64,000 bases of DNA, from NCBI RefSeq assembly GCF_003047285.1, contig NZ_PZYX01000001.1:496001-560000 (forward strand), in the 5' to 3' direction. A model generated the notes under the pieces. The model was not told where the DNA came from. It worked only from the letters and a program-made list of their open reading frames with translations, and did not search any database. A program made the translations under genes and the position numbers. This document shows, in pieces, positions 1-10,213 of the stretch (position 1 is the stretch's first letter; the number at the start of each line of letters is the position of its first letter). The DNA comes from Nocardioides allogilvus. GTDB taxonomy: Bacteria > Actinomycetota > Actinomycetes > Propionibacteriales > Nocardioidaceae.

Positions 1-72
1 GACCTGATCGTGTGCCGGCCCGAGCTCGCCGAGCAGATCATCGACTTCGTCAAACGCCACGGCACGGACTGA
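1..72 (+). CDS. 3' end of an unidentified protein
   Basis: An open frame runs from the window edge to a TGA at 70-72 and gives 23 residues ending FVKRHGTD. The composition looks coding (third-position GC), but the piece is too short to name. It converges on the lytic transglycosylase gene on the other strand, with only 6 bases between the two stop codons. Confidence 0.5.
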   Translation, partial: DLIVCRPELAEQIIDFVKRHGTD

Positions 73-78
73 GCTGAC

Positions 79-1014
79 CTACGGCAGCGCCTCCGGGTGC
101 TGCTCCAGGTAGTCGTCGACCGGGACCGGCCGACGGGCGGCATAGCCCTCCTCGAGCCACACGCTGCCGCGCTCCGTGAGGTAGTAGACCTGCCAGGCGT
201 GATAGCCGTCGAGTGCGCGCGGCCTCTGCTGCATGACGCGGGCGTGCAGGCTCACGCCCCGGACGTACGCCGCTGAGTTGTTGTAGCGCCGCAGGGCACC
301 CGCCTTGTCACGACCGAAGCCGTTGGCCTGCAGCAGCCGGGCGGCGGCCATGATCGCGTCGCGCGGGTCGTGGATGTCGCCACCCTCGCCGTAGATGTCC
401 CAGGTGCTCGGCAGGAACTGCATGGGCCCCTGCGCGCCCGCGACCGAGGTGCCGCGGATCCGGCCGAACGCCGTCTCCACGAAGTTGATCGCGGCGAGGT
501 ACTCCCACTCGACGCCGTAGCGCCGCTCGGCGTCGCGGTAGTGACGCCTCAGCTCCGCCGCCGCGGCCGGTCGCACGATGCGCCACGCAGGAAGCTCGTC
601 GGCGAGGTCGGCGGCGGTCGTGGGATGCATCGACCGGAAGGCCAGGCGGGCCTCGAGGTTGGTGCGGGTCTGCGCGCGGAACCGGCGGGGGAGTCGCTCG
701 AGCACCCGCTCCGTCCAGCGCGGGTGAGTGCTGACCTCCCGGACCGCCAGCTGCTCGGCGTGCCCGGCGACCTCGACCCGGTCAGGCGTCGCCTCGGGGT
801 CGGTGATCACGTCGAGGGCGGCCGCGAGCAGCCGGGCGGCGTCGGCCGCACCGGTCGGGCGGCGGGGGCCGTCGGCCAGCGGGTCCGTGGTCGGGGTGGC
901 GAGCGGCGTACGCGCTGATGGATCGGCCGGCGACGAAGGGGCACGGTCCTGCGCGCACGCGGGCGCACCGGCCAGCATGAGGAGTACGGCGAGGAGCCCT
1001 GCGGCACGGGTCAC
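79..1014 (-). CDS. secreted lytic transglycosylase (SLT domain)
   Basis: This 311-residue protein probably cleaves peptidoglycan glycan strands outside the membrane. It has a hydrophobic N-terminal export signal ending at Cys20 (APAC, a weak lipobox, so lipoprotein or Sec-secreted), then a Pro/Ala/Thr-rich linker to about residue 55. The C-terminal half holds the SLT fold: NFVETAFG with the presumed catalytic Glu180, then the GAQGPMQFLPSTW block and an HDPRDAIMAAARLL helix, which are typical of the family. It resembles mycobacterial LpqU-type proteins, which also lie near mfd, mazG and eno. The exact glycan specificity cannot be read from the sequence. Confidence 0.85.
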   Translation of the reverse strand: MTRAAGLLAVLLMLAGAPACAQDRAPSSPADPSARTPLATPTTDPLADGPRRPTGAADAARLLAAALDVITDPEATPDRVEVAGHAEQLAVREVSTHPRWTERVLERLPRRFRAQTRTNLEARLAFRSMHPTTAADLADELPAWRIVRPAAAAELRRHYRDAERRYGVEWEYLAAINFVETAFGRIRGTSVAGAQGPMQFLPSTWDIYGEGGDIHDPRDAIMAAARLLQANGFGRDKAGALRRYNNSAAYVRGVSLHARVMQQRPRALDGYHAWQVYYLTERGSVWLEEGYAARRPVPVDDYLEQHPEALP

Positions 1015-1049
1015 CCGGCCAGCGTACGGACTGCCTTGCGAACGAGCAC

Positions 1050-1076
1050 GACCCCCGGAGCCGGGCTCCGGGGGTC
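1050..1076 (-). terminator. GC-rich hairpin, terminator of the secreted-protein gene
   Basis: Perfect 13-base inverted repeat (GACCCCCGGAGCC and its complement) around a single central base, 21 bases past the stop of the minus-strand gene at 1098. There is no long T run, as is usual for actinobacterial terminators. Confidence 0.7.
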
Positions 1077-1097
1077 GGTCGGGTGATCAGCTGGTGA

Positions 1098-1751
1098 TCA
1101 GTAGACGTAGTACTTCTTCGTGAAACCGAAGTAGTGCGTGTCGCTCGGCACCGTGACGCTGAACTTGAAGCCGCGCTGGTTGGGGGCCTTGAAGCGGAAG
1201 GCGCCCTTGTTGTTGGTCTTGATCTTCTTCCAGGCGACGTACTTCTTGCCCTTCTTGCGCTTGATGACGACCTTCTTGTTGGCGAAGTCGGGCTTGATCT
1301 TGCCGAGGATGACCAGGCCCTTCGTCTTGAGGGTGTCGGTGCGCTGGACGCCGACGGTCGCCGGAGCCGACTCGCTCGGGGTGTAGACGTCGCCGTTGCT
1401 GGCGTTGAAGCCGCTGTAGACGACCTTGTACTGCGCGTTGGACTCGGGCTTCACGTCGAAGAAGAAGAAGCTGCCCGCGGTGTCGTCGGTCTGGATCGTG
1501 GTCCACACCGGCGTCTTGGTCGTGTAGACCTGCAGCGACGCGGTGCCGTAGAAGACGCTGCCGCCACTGGTGTCGGTCACGGCGCCGTTGATGGTGATGT
1601 CGTCGCCGTACTCGACGCCGGGCGCGCTCGCGGTGATGGTGACCGCAGTGGTGTAGGTCGTGGCCGCACTGGCCGGCGAGCTGATCGCCACCGGCACCAG
1701 GCCGACCAGACCGGCCGTGATCGTCCCCGCGATGATTCGTGTGAAGCGCAT
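1098..1751 (-). CDS. secreted protein with Ig-like domain, function unknown
   Basis: 217 residues. A Sec signal peptide (IIAGTITAGLVGLVPVAISS) is followed by a cleavage-like ASA-A motif near residue 29. The mature part looks like a beta-sandwich of the bacterial Ig-like type (GVEYGDDITINGAVTD, then alternating beta strands). It ends in a very Lys-rich segment (VVIKRKKGKKYVAWKKIKTN) and a Tyr-rich tail. Basic tails of this kind recur in other secreted proteins of this window (21341-22039, 31146-32663), so it may bind the anionic cell wall; that is inference. The gene is monocistronic and divergent from mfd. Confidence 0.6.
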   Translation of the reverse strand: MRFTRIIAGTITAGLVGLVPVAISSPASAATTYTTAVTITASAPGVEYGDDITINGAVTDTSGGSVFYGTASLQVYTTKTPVWTTIQTDDTAGSFFFFDVKPESNAQYKVVYSGFNASNGDVYTPSESAPATVGVQRTDTLKTKGLVILGKIKPDFANKKVVIKRKKGKKYVAWKKIKTNNKGAFRFKAPNQRGFKFSVTVPSDTHYFGFTKKYYVY

Positions 1752-1957
1752 AGCTCCGAGTCCCCTCTCGATGGGTGCGTGGCACCCGCTGTGTCGTGTC
1801 AGGGGCCGGCAGCCGACCCGCTGGCGAGCACGCTACCCAGCCGTCAGGGGGGTCAAACCACAGGTTGTCCGTAGACTTGCCACGACCCCCCATCCGCACC
1901 CGGCTGGGGGTCTCTCCGCGTGTGCACGCGGATGTCGATGCTGTGATGGAGGTCGTC

Positions 1958-4900
1958 GTGCAGGACCACAAGACTCCGCTGACCGCGGTGGCCGATGCCG
2001 TGCTCGCGGGCCCGGTGCTCGCCGAGGCGATGGCCGAGGCGAGCCAGGTCCGCGCGCTCGACCTCACCGGTCCGGCGGCCGTCCGGCCGCTCGTGGTCAA
2101 GGGCCTGGCCGACGCCGGTCGCACGGTGCTCGCGGTCACCGCGACGGCCCGCGAGGCCGAGGACCTGGTCGTCGAGCTGGCCGACCTGCTCGACCCCGCG
2201 ACCATCGCCTACTACCCGTCCTGGGAGACGCTGCCGCACGAGCGGCTGAGCCCGCGCAGCGACACCGTCGGTCGCCGGCTGGCCGTGCTCCGTCGCCTCA
2301 AGCACCCCGGCACCGACGCCAGCAACGGACCGCTGCGCGTCATCGTCGCGCCCGTCCGCTCGATCCTGCAGCCGCAGGTCAAGGGCCTCGCCGACCTCGA
2401 GCCGGTCGAGCTCACCAAGGGCTCGACCGCTGCCCTCGACGACGTCGTCCGCGGCCTCGCCGACGCGGCCTACTCCCGGGTCGACATGGTCGAGAAGCGC
2501 GGCGAGTTCGCGGTCCGAGGCGGCATCGTCGACGTCTTCCCGCCGACCGAGGAGCACCCGCTGCGCGTGGAGTTCTGGGGCGACGAGGTCGAGGAGATCC
2601 GTTCCTTCTCCGTCGCCGACCAGCGCACCGTCGAGACCCTCGACCGGCTCTGGGCGCCGCCGTGCCGCGAGCTGCTGCTGACCGAGGACGTACGCCGCCG
2701 CGCGGCCGCCCTCGGACAGGCCCACCCGCAGCTGCTGGAGCTCACGGACAAGATCGCCGCAGGCATCGCGGTCGAGGGCATGGAGTCGCTCGCACCCGTG
2801 CTGGTCGACGAGATGGAGCTCCTCGTCGACCTGCTCCCCGACACCACGACCGTGCTGGTGCTCGACCCCGAGCGCGCCCGCACCCGCGCCCACGACCTGG
2901 TCGCGACCAGCGAGGAGTTCCTGGGCGCGAGCTGGGCCGCGGCCGCGAGCGGTGGCCAGTCCCCGATCGACCTCGGTGCCGCGTCCTACCGCGAGGTCGC
3001 CGACGTGCGCGGCGGCGTCATCGAGCGCAGCCTCGGCTGGTGGACGGTCAGCCCCTTCGGGATCGACTCGCAGGAGCTCGACGTCGAGGTGATCGCCGGC
3101 GCCGTACCCTCCCGGGCGCTCTCGGTCCAGGGTGCCGAGGCCTACCGCGGAGACCTCGAGAAGGCGATCGCCGACATCCGCGGCTGGCTCGCGCAGGGCT
3201 ATCGCGTGACCGTCGTGCACCAGGGCCACGGCCCTGCGGAGCGGATGGTCGAGGTGCTGGGGGAGCACGACGTGCCGGCCGCCCTGATCGACGGGGCCGT
3301 GTCGCCCGACGCCAGCGTCGTCACCGTCACCACCGGCTGCCTGGTCAGCGGCTTCATCGACCCCGAGACCAAGGTCGCGGTGCTCACCGGTGAGGACATC
3401 TCGGGCCAGAAGGGCTCGACGCGCGACATGCGCAAGATGCCCGCGCGCCGCAAGAAGCAGATCGACCCGCTCGAGCTCAAGGCCGGCGACTACGTCGTGC
3501 ACGAGCAGCACGGGGTCGGCCGGTTCGTGGCCATGCAGCAGCGCGAGATGCAGGGCGCGACGCGTGAATACCTCGTCCTCGAGTACGGCTCCTCCAAGCG
3601 CGGCGCCCCCGCCGACCGGCTGTTCGTGCCGGCCGACACGCTCGACCAGATCACCCGCTACGTCGGCGGCGAGCAGCCCAGCCTCGACCGCCTCGGGGGA
3701 GGCGACTGGACCAAGCGCAAGAACCGCGCCCGCAAGGCCGTCCGCGAGATCGCGGCCGAGCTGATCAAGCTGTACGCCGCGCGGCAGGCCACGAAGGGAC
3801 ACGCCTTCGGTCCCGACACCCCGTGGCAGCGCGAGCTCGAGGACGCGTTCCCGTTCCACGAGACCCCCGACCAGCTGACGACCGTCGACGAGGTCAAGGC
3901 CGACATGCGCCGGACCGTCCCGATGGACCGGCTCGTGTGCGGCGACGTCGGCTACGGCAAGACGGAGATCGCGGTCCGGGCGGCGTTCAAGGCCGTGCAG
4001 GACGGCAAGCAGGTCGCCGTGCTCGTGCCGACGACGCTGCTCGTGACCCAGCACCTCTCCACCTTCACCGAGCGGATGAGCGGCTTCCCGGTCGTGCTCA
4101 AGGGGCTCTCGCGCTTCCAGACCGACAAGGAGGCCCGCGAGGTGGTCGCCGGGTTGGAGGACGGCTCGATCGACATCGTCGTCGGCACCCACCGGCTGCT
4201 CAGCCCGAACATCAAGATGAAGGACCTCGGGCTGATCATCGTCGACGAGGAACAGCGCTTCGGCGTCGAGCACAAGGAGCAGATGAAGCGGCTGCGGACC
4301 TCGGTGGACGTGCTCTCCATGAGCGCCACGCCGATCCCGCGCACGCTCGAGATGGCCGTCACCGGCATCCGCGAGATGTCCACGATCACCACCCCGCCGG
4401 AGGAGCGGCACCCCGTGCTGACCTACGTCGGGGCCTACGAGGACCGCCAGGTCATCGCTGCCGTACGCCGCGAGCTGCTGCGCGAGGGACAGGTCTTCTT
4501 CATCCACAACCGGGTCAACTCGATCGAGAAGGCCGCGGCCCACATCCGCGAGCTCGTGCCCGAGGCGCGCGTCGCGACGGCGCACGGGCAGATGGGCGAG
4601 CACCAGCTCGAGCAGGTGATGCTCGACTTCTGGGAGAAGCGCTTCGACGTGCTGGTCTGCACGACGATCGTGGAGTCCGGCCTCGACGTCTCCAACGCCA
4701 ACACCATGATCATCGAGCGCGCCGACACCCTCGGCCTCTCCCAGCTGCACCAGCTGCGCGGTCGCGTCGGCCGCTCGCGCGAGCGCGCCTACGCCTACTT
4801 CCTCTACCCGGCCGAGAAGCCGCTCACCGAGACCGCCCACGAGCGCCTGGCGACGCTGGCCCAGCACTCCGACCTCGGCGGCGGGATGGCGATCGCGATG

Positions 4901-5509
4901 AAGGACCTCGAGATCCGCGGAGCGGGCAACCTGCTCGGCGGCGAGCAGTCCGGCCACATCGCCGACGTCGGCTTCGACCTGTACGTCCGGCTCGTCGGCG
5001 AGGCGGTCAACGACTTCAAGGGCGAGGGCGCCGAGGAGCTCGGCGAGGTCCGCATCGAGCTGCCGGTCGATGCCCACCTGCCCCACGACTACATCTCCTC
5101 GGAACGGCTGCGGCTCGAGATGTACAAGCGGCTCGCCGAGGTCCGCGCCGACGAGGACGTCGACCAGCTGCGTGAGGAGATGGTCGACCGCTACGGCCAG
5201 CCGCCGATCGAGGTGGAGTCGCTGCTGATCGTCGCCCGCTTCCGCGCTCGCGCCCGCCAGGCCGGGGTCAAGGAGATCACCCTCGCGGGCAAGTTCGTCC
5301 GGTTCGCACCGGTCGACCTGCCCGACTCGCGGGTGGTCCGGCTCGGCCGGGTCTACCCCAAGAGCATCGTCAAGGCACCCACGCAGACGATCCTCGTGCC
5401 GCGGCCGCAGACCGCAGTGATCGGGGGGAAGCCCATCGATGGGATCGCCCTGCTTGAATGGGCGCGGCATGTGATCGACGACATCATCGATCCGCCGACC
5501 ACGTCGTGA
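1958..5509 (+). CDS. mfd: transcription-repair coupling factor Mfd
   Basis: Mfd releases RNA polymerase stalled at DNA lesions and recruits UvrA. About 1183 residues, the normal family length. Visible modules: N-terminal UvrB-like region; RNA-polymerase-interacting domain near residue 512 (YVVHEQHGVGRFV); helicase motor with Walker A GDVGYGKTE near 662 and DEEQ near 763; SATPIPRTLEMA; a QLRGRVGRS motif VI; and the C-terminal TRCF domain. The frame is open further upstream to 1775, but GTG 1958 is preceded by GGAGG at 1948-1952 and starts where the family similarity (TPLTAVADAVL) begins; ATG 1946 is the alternative. The lipoprotein gene follows after 27 bases. Confidence 0.97.
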   Translation: MQDHKTPLTAVADAVLAGPVLAEAMAEASQVRALDLTGPAAVRPLVVKGLADAGRTVLAVTATAREAEDLVVELADLLDPATIAYYPSWETLPHERLSPRSDTVGRRLAVLRRLKHPGTDASNGPLRVIVAPVRSILQPQVKGLADLEPVELTKGSTAALDDVVRGLADAAYSRVDMVEKRGEFAVRGGIVDVFPPTEEHPLRVEFWGDEVEEIRSFSVADQRTVETLDRLWAPPCRELLLTEDVRRRAAALGQAHPQLLELTDKIAAGIAVEGMESLAPVLVDEMELLVDLLPDTTTVLVLDPERARTRAHDLVATSEEFLGASWAAAASGGQSPIDLGAASYREVADVRGGVIERSLGWWTVSPFGIDSQELDVEVIAGAVPSRALSVQGAEAYRGDLEKAIADIRGWLAQGYRVTVVHQGHGPAERMVEVLGEHDVPAALIDGAVSPDASVVTVTTGCLVSGFIDPETKVAVLTGEDISGQKGSTRDMRKMPARRKKQIDPLELKAGDYVVHEQHGVGRFVAMQQREMQGATREYLVLEYGSSKRGAPADRLFVPADTLDQITRYVGGEQPSLDRLGGGDWTKRKNRARKAVREIAAELIKLYAARQATKGHAFGPDTPWQRELEDAFPFHETPDQLTTVDEVKADMRRTVPMDRLVCGDVGYGKTEIAVRAAFKAVQDGKQVAVLVPTTLLVTQHLSTFTERMSGFPVVLKGLSRFQTDKEAREVVAGLEDGSIDIVVGTHRLLSPNIKMKDLGLIIVDEEQRFGVEHKEQMKRLRTSVDVLSMSATPIPRTLEMAVTGIREMSTITTPPEERHPVLTYVGAYEDRQVIAAVRRELLREGQVFFIHNRVNSIEKAAAHIRELVPEARVATAHGQMGEHQLEQVMLDFWEKRFDVLVCTTIVESGLDVSNANTMIIERADTLGLSQLHQLRGRVGRSRERAYAYFLYPAEKPLTETAHERLATLAQHSDLGGGMAIAMKDLEIRGAGNLLGGEQSGHIADVGFDLYVRLVGEAVNDFKGEGAEELGEVRIELPVDAHLPHDYISSERLRLEMYKRLAEVRADEDVDQLREEMVDRYGQPPIEVESLLIVARFRARARQAGVKEITLAGKFVRFAPVDLPDSRVVRLGRVYPKSIVKAPTQTILVPRPQTAVIGGKPIDGIALLEWARHVIDDIIDPPTTS

Positions 5510-5536
5510 ATCCGTCATGTCTCCTGGAGTGAAATC

Positions 5537-6235
5537 GTGAGCAACCCCCGTCTGCTGCCTGCCCTCGCCCCGCTTGTCAGTGGAGTCTTGGCCTCCGTCT
5601 TGCTCAGCGGCTGTGCCGGCAGCGCCTCGCCCGGAGTCGCGGCCAAGATCGGCGACGAGACGATCAGCGCCTCGCGCGTGGACGAGGCGACCGCCAACAT
5701 GTGCACGGCCCTGTCGGCTCAGTTCAAGAGCTCGGGCACCATCGTGCCGATGGGCGTCATCCGCCAGGGCGTCGTCCAGCTCCTGGCGCTCGGCTCGCAG
5801 TCGGAGCAGATCGCCGATGAGTACGCCGTCGCCCCGTCGGTCAACTACGAGCGCGACGTCGCCGAGCGCGAGCGCGCGGCCTCCGTCATGCCCGAGGAGG
5901 CACGCGCCGACTACATCGAGGTCATGAGCACCCAGGCCCTCGCCAACGACATCCTCGAGCAGGTCGGCAGGGCCGAGCTCGCGGCCGAGGGCTTCACGGA
6001 GCCGACCGTCGACCAGGTCACCCAGGCCGGCGCCGACGTCTTCAAGGTCTGGCCCGACGTCAACGGGATCGAGGTGGACCCGAAGTACGGCGTCGAGCTC
6101 ACCAACGGCCAGCTCGCCCCGGCCGACACCAACCTCTCCTTCGCGCTCAGCGACGGGTCGCGGGCGGGCATGTCGGCCGAGCCCGACGCCGCCTACGTCA
6201 GCTCGCTGCCCAGCAACCAGCGCTGCGGCGGCTGA
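5537..6235 (+). CDS. lipoprotein, SurA-N-like, function unknown
   Basis: 232 residues starting at GTG 5537, with GGAG at 5526-5529. The lipobox LLSGC puts the lipidated Cys at residue 26. Directly after it, the segment VAAKIGDETISASRVDEA resembles the N-terminal motif of SurA/PrsA-type extracytoplasmic chaperones, but no parvulin (PPIase) domain follows. It lies between mfd and mazG, as similar lipoproteins do in other actinobacteria. A chaperone role for exported proteins is plausible but unproven. Confidence 0.7.
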   Translation: MSNPRLLPALAPLVSGVLASVLLSGCAGSASPGVAAKIGDETISASRVDEATANMCTALSAQFKSSGTIVPMGVIRQGVVQLLALGSQSEQIADEYAVAPSVNYERDVAERERAASVMPEEARADYIEVMSTQALANDILEQVGRAELAAEGFTEPTVDQVTQAGADVFKVWPDVNGIEVDPKYGVELTNGQLAPADTNLSFALSDGSRAGMSAEPDAAYVSSLPSNQRCGG

Positions 6236-6247
6236 CCCGGTCGTGCC

Positions 6248-6856
6248 ATGACCGAGGGCCAGCACCTCGTCGAGTTCGTCGAGGTCATGCGCAGGCTGCG
6301 GGCCGAGTGCCCGTGGAAGGCCGAGCAGACACACCGCTCCTTGGCGCGCTACCTCCTCGAGGAGAGCCACGAGACGCTCGAGGCGATCGACACCGGCGAC
6401 TCCGACCACCTCCGCGAGGAGCTGGGCGACCTGCTGCTCCAGATCTACTTCCACGCGGCGATCGCCAGCGAGGCGGGCGAGTTCACCATCGACGACGTGG
6501 CCGCCGGCCTGACCGAGAAGATGCGGCGTCGCAACCCGCACGTCTTCGAGGACGAGGCGTCCGACCTGACGGCCGAGCAGGTCAACGACCAGTGGCAGCG
6601 GGCCAAGGCCGACGAGAAGCAGCGCTCGTCGGTCACCGACGGGCTGCCGCCCGGCTTGCCGGCGTTGTTGTACGCCGACAAGGTCCTCGATCGCCTGTCG
6701 CGGCTCGAGCGTCCATTTGCACGCCCGAGCGGCCAGTCCGACGAGCTGGGGGAGCGGCTGCTCGACCTGGTCCGGGAGGCGCGCAGCGAGGGCATCGATC
6801 CCGAGCAGGCGCTGCGCGACGCCGTACGGCGAGAGATCGCCGCGGCACAGGACTGA
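6248..6856 (+). CDS. mazG: MazG nucleotide pyrophosphohydrolase
   Basis: Hydrolyses nucleoside triphosphates (canonical or damaged) to monophosphate and pyrophosphate. In 202 residues the all-alpha MazG core is clear: LLEESHETLEAI supplies the metal-binding EExxE and EELGDLLLQIYFHA the ExxD motif, followed by KMRRRNPHVF. The usual CPWD motif reads CPWK here. Only one MazG domain is present, as in other actinobacteria, against two in E. coli. ATG 6248 is 12 bases after the lipoprotein stop, so the genes are probably cotranscribed. Confidence 0.9.
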   Translation: MTEGQHLVEFVEVMRRLRAECPWKAEQTHRSLARYLLEESHETLEAIDTGDSDHLREELGDLLLQIYFHAAIASEAGEFTIDDVAAGLTEKMRRRNPHVFEDEASDLTAEQVNDQWQRAKADEKQRSSVTDGLPPGLPALLYADKVLDRLSRLERPFARPSGQSDELGERLLDLVREARSEGIDPEQALRDAVRREIAAAQD

Positions 6857-6928
6857 GCCTGTCGCGTCCGCCTGTGCCGATTCTCATGCAGGTCGGGGGC
6901 TGACAGTCACCCGGGCGAGCGGGGCTAG

Positions 6929-8245
<1,317 letters not shown>

Positions 8246-8264
8246 TCGGGGCAGACTGCTTCAC

Positions 8265-8915
8265 ATGGCTTCCCCGCCCCCTCCTCGAAACGGCGCTGCC
8301 CAGCGTCGCAACCCTCGGGGCGGACCCGGCGGCAGCACGCGGCCGGGCACCCGCACCAGCCGGTCCGAGCGCGGCACCTCGCGCGCTCGGCCGGCGCCGT
8401 CGCGACCCAGGGACTCGCGCCTGGGTGACTCCGGCACGATGTCGGCGGTGGGCGCGTCGGCGAAGGCGGCGCCTCGTCGACCCCGGTTCACGGGTCGCGC
8501 CGCCGTGCTGGTGCTGGTGCTCGCCGTACTCACCGTGTCCTATGCCTCCTCGCTGCGCGCCTACCTCGAGCAGCGGGCCCACATCGGCGACCTCAAGGGC
8601 GCCATCGCCGAGCGCGAGGCCAGCATCAACGCCCTCGAGCGGGAGAAGCAGCGGTGGGAGGACCCCGCCTTCGTCAAGGCGCAGGCGCGGGCCCGGTTCG
8701 GCTACCTCATGCCGGGCGAGACCGGCTTCCTCGTGCTCGACGAGAACGGCGAGCCGCTGGAGAGCCAGACCGCCCTCAGCGATCCCGACGACGTGATCAA
8801 GACCGTCCCCACGGCGTGGTGGTCGGATGCGTGGACCTCGATCGAGCTGGCCGGCAACCCGCCGGCGCTCGGTGACGGTCCCGCTACGGAGATCGACGGC
8901 GTGGCCGGCCGGTGA
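8265..8915 (+). CDS. FtsB/DivIC-like septum formation initiator
   Basis: 216-residue bitopic membrane protein of the divisome. The first 60 residues are a disordered Arg/Pro/Gly-rich cytoplasmic tail. One transmembrane helix follows (AAVLVLVLAVLTVSYASSL), then a coiled coil (IGDLKGAIAEREASINALER) and the DivIC-type segment WEDPAFVKAQARARFGYLMPGE. ATG 8265 gives a start only 19 bases after eno. The eno-divIC-DUF501-ppx order is conserved in actinobacteria and supports the assignment. Confidence 0.88.
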   Translation: MASPPPPRNGAAQRRNPRGGPGGSTRPGTRTSRSERGTSRARPAPSRPRDSRLGDSGTMSAVGASAKAAPRRPRFTGRAAVLVLVLAVLTVSYASSLRAYLEQRAHIGDLKGAIAEREASINALEREKQRWEDPAFVKAQARARFGYLMPGETGFLVLDENGEPLESQTALSDPDDVIKTVPTAWWSDAWTSIELAGNPPALGDGPATEIDGVAGR

Positions 8916-9448
8916 GCCCCGTGATCGAGCCCGCCGACGAGGCGGCCATCGCCGCCCAGCTCGGCCGCGAACCCCGTGCCATCCACGACATCGGCCACCG
9001 CTGCCCCTGCGGCAACCCGGACGTGGTGACGACCGAGCCGCGGCTGCCCAACGGCACGCCGTTCCCGACGACCTTCTACCTCACCTGCCCGCGCGCGGCG
9101 TCGCGCATCGGCACCCTCGAGGGGTCGGGGCTGATGAAGGAGATGCAGGACCGGCTCGGCGAGGATCCCGAGCTGGCCTCCGCCTACCGCACCGCCCACG
9201 AGGCCTATCTCGCCTTCCGCGGCGACGTGGCGCAGTCGGCCGGGCACGACGTCCCCGAGATCGAGGGCATCTCCGCCGGCGGCATGCCGGACCGGGTCAA
9301 GTGCCTGCACGTGCTCGCCGGCCAGTCGCTGGCGATGGGGCGCGGTGTCAACCCGCTCGGCGACGAGGTCCTCGACCTCCTCGGTGACTGGTGGGCCTCC
9401 GGGCCGTGCGTGACACCCGGCGACTCCCCTCGATCTGCCCCGGACTGA
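8912..9448 (+). CDS. DUF501 family protein
   Basis: 178 residues. The start GTG overlaps the stop of the divIC-like gene by 4 bases (GTGA), which implies translational coupling. DUF501 features are visible: RCPCGNPDVV with a Cys pair, PTTFYLTCP, LEGSGLMKEM and VKCLHVLAGQSLAMGRGVNPLGDE. The conserved Cys/His pattern suggests metal binding. The family has no established function; it is almost always next to ppx. Confidence 0.9.
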   Translation: MSPVIEPADEAAIAAQLGREPRAIHDIGHRCPCGNPDVVTTEPRLPNGTPFPTTFYLTCPRAASRIGTLEGSGLMKEMQDRLGEDPELASAYRTAHEAYLAFRGDVAQSAGHDVPEIEGISAGGMPDRVKCLHVLAGQSLAMGRGVNPLGDEVLDLLGDWWASGPCVTPGDSPRSAPD

Positions 9449-9469
9449 GGCCGGCACCTGGATCGTGAG

Positions 9470-9510
9470 CCTCTCTGAAATTCATTTACGTAAATGAACT
9501 TCAGAAGAGG
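9470..9510. repeat. AT-rich 41-base palindrome between convergent genes
   Basis: The core 9481-9498 is a perfect 18-base palindrome (TTCATTTACGTAAATGAA). The symmetry extends outward through TCTGAA/TTCAGA and CCTCT/AGAGG with one mismatch and one bulge. It lies between the DUF501 stop and the regulator stop (9501-9503) and covers the last codons of the regulator. It may act as a bidirectional terminator or as a regulator operator; the AT-rich core in a GC-rich genome favours a protein-binding site. Confidence 0.75.
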
Positions 9511-10139
9511 GTCAGATCGCCGTCCGACCGCGGAGAAGCAGTCCGGGGCATCAGCGCGAGGGCGTGGGCGAGGGTGGCGTGCGCCCGGGCCAGGGCCATC
9601 GGCCGCTCGATCGCGCACACGGCGTGGCGGAGACCCCGAACGACCGCGACCAGCATGTCGACGTTGATGGGATCGAGGGCCAGGTCGAGCTGCTCGGCGT
9701 AGTCGGTCACGACCTCGACCTCCCTGGCCTCCCACTCGGCGAGAATCCGTCCGATGGACTCGTCGTCTCGTGCCAGCTGGGTCATGGCAAGCCAGGCACG
9801 GGTGACAGCGATCTCCTCGGCGTCGAACGGCAGCAGATGGTGCGGTCTCCGAGGCCATGGACTCGACCGACCCGGGTCGATGCGCAAGACGTCCGTGAGA
9901 GAGACGAACCACCGTTGGCCGAAGCGCATCGCAATCTGCTGCCACATGCCATCCGTGCTGCCGAACCACTGGCGGACAGCTTGGGGTGTGCAGTTGAACT
10001 CGTCCGCCAGGCTCCGCAAGGTCACGCCCCCGGTGCCGTTCCTGGCCATCAGCCTGATCGCACCGTCCGTGGCGATGTCGCCGCGATGCACACTGCGGTG
10101 TCGCATGAACGGGCCTGCTCGGGACATCTCGAAGCGCAT
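9501..10139 (-). CDS. TetR-like transcriptional regulator
   Basis: 212 residues. An N-terminal helix-turn-helix of TetR type is visible at about residues 20-65 (AIRLMARNGTGGVTLRSLAD, then CTPQAVRQWFGSTDGMW), followed by an all-helical ligand domain. The gene stands alone and faces DUF501 tail to tail; ppx starts divergently 74 bases upstream. The target is unknown. The palindrome at its own 3' end is a candidate binding site, which would be an unusual place for an operator. Alternative starts are at the second Met (residue 5) and at residue 12. Confidence 0.7.
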   Translation of the reverse strand: MRFEMSRAGPFMRHRSVHRGDIATDGAIRLMARNGTGGVTLRSLADEFNCTPQAVRQWFGSTDGMWQQIAMRFGQRWFVSLTDVLRIDPGRSSPWPRRPHHLLPFDAEEIAVTRAWLAMTQLARDDESIGRILAEWEAREVEVVTDYAEQLDLALDPINVDMLVAVVRGLRHAVCAIERPMALARAHATLAHALALMPRTASPRSDGDLTLF

Positions 10140-10213
10140 CGGTCGAGCACATCACGCCGACCACGCAGCGCGCTCGCGTCATCCACAGCCTCGGGACCGG
10201 CCACAATGGCGAC

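Noticed and set aside
1087..2205. 372-codon minus-strand frame across the mfd start
   Set aside because: Its C-terminal part is an alternative frame of the secreted Ig-like protein and its N-terminal part is Ser/Thr/Arg shadow of mfd.
1853..6541. A 1562-codon open frame on the minus strand opposite mfd, the lipoprotein gene and mazG
   Set aside because: It is the antisense shadow of high-GC codons: it is Leu/Asp/Val/Gly/Arg-rich without motifs, and the plus strand carries complete, recognisable Mfd and MazG.
6248..6856. MazG inactivated by CPWK instead of CPWD
   Set aside because: The metal-binding EExxE and ExxD residues are intact; the changed residue is not a metal ligand, so loss of activity is not supported.
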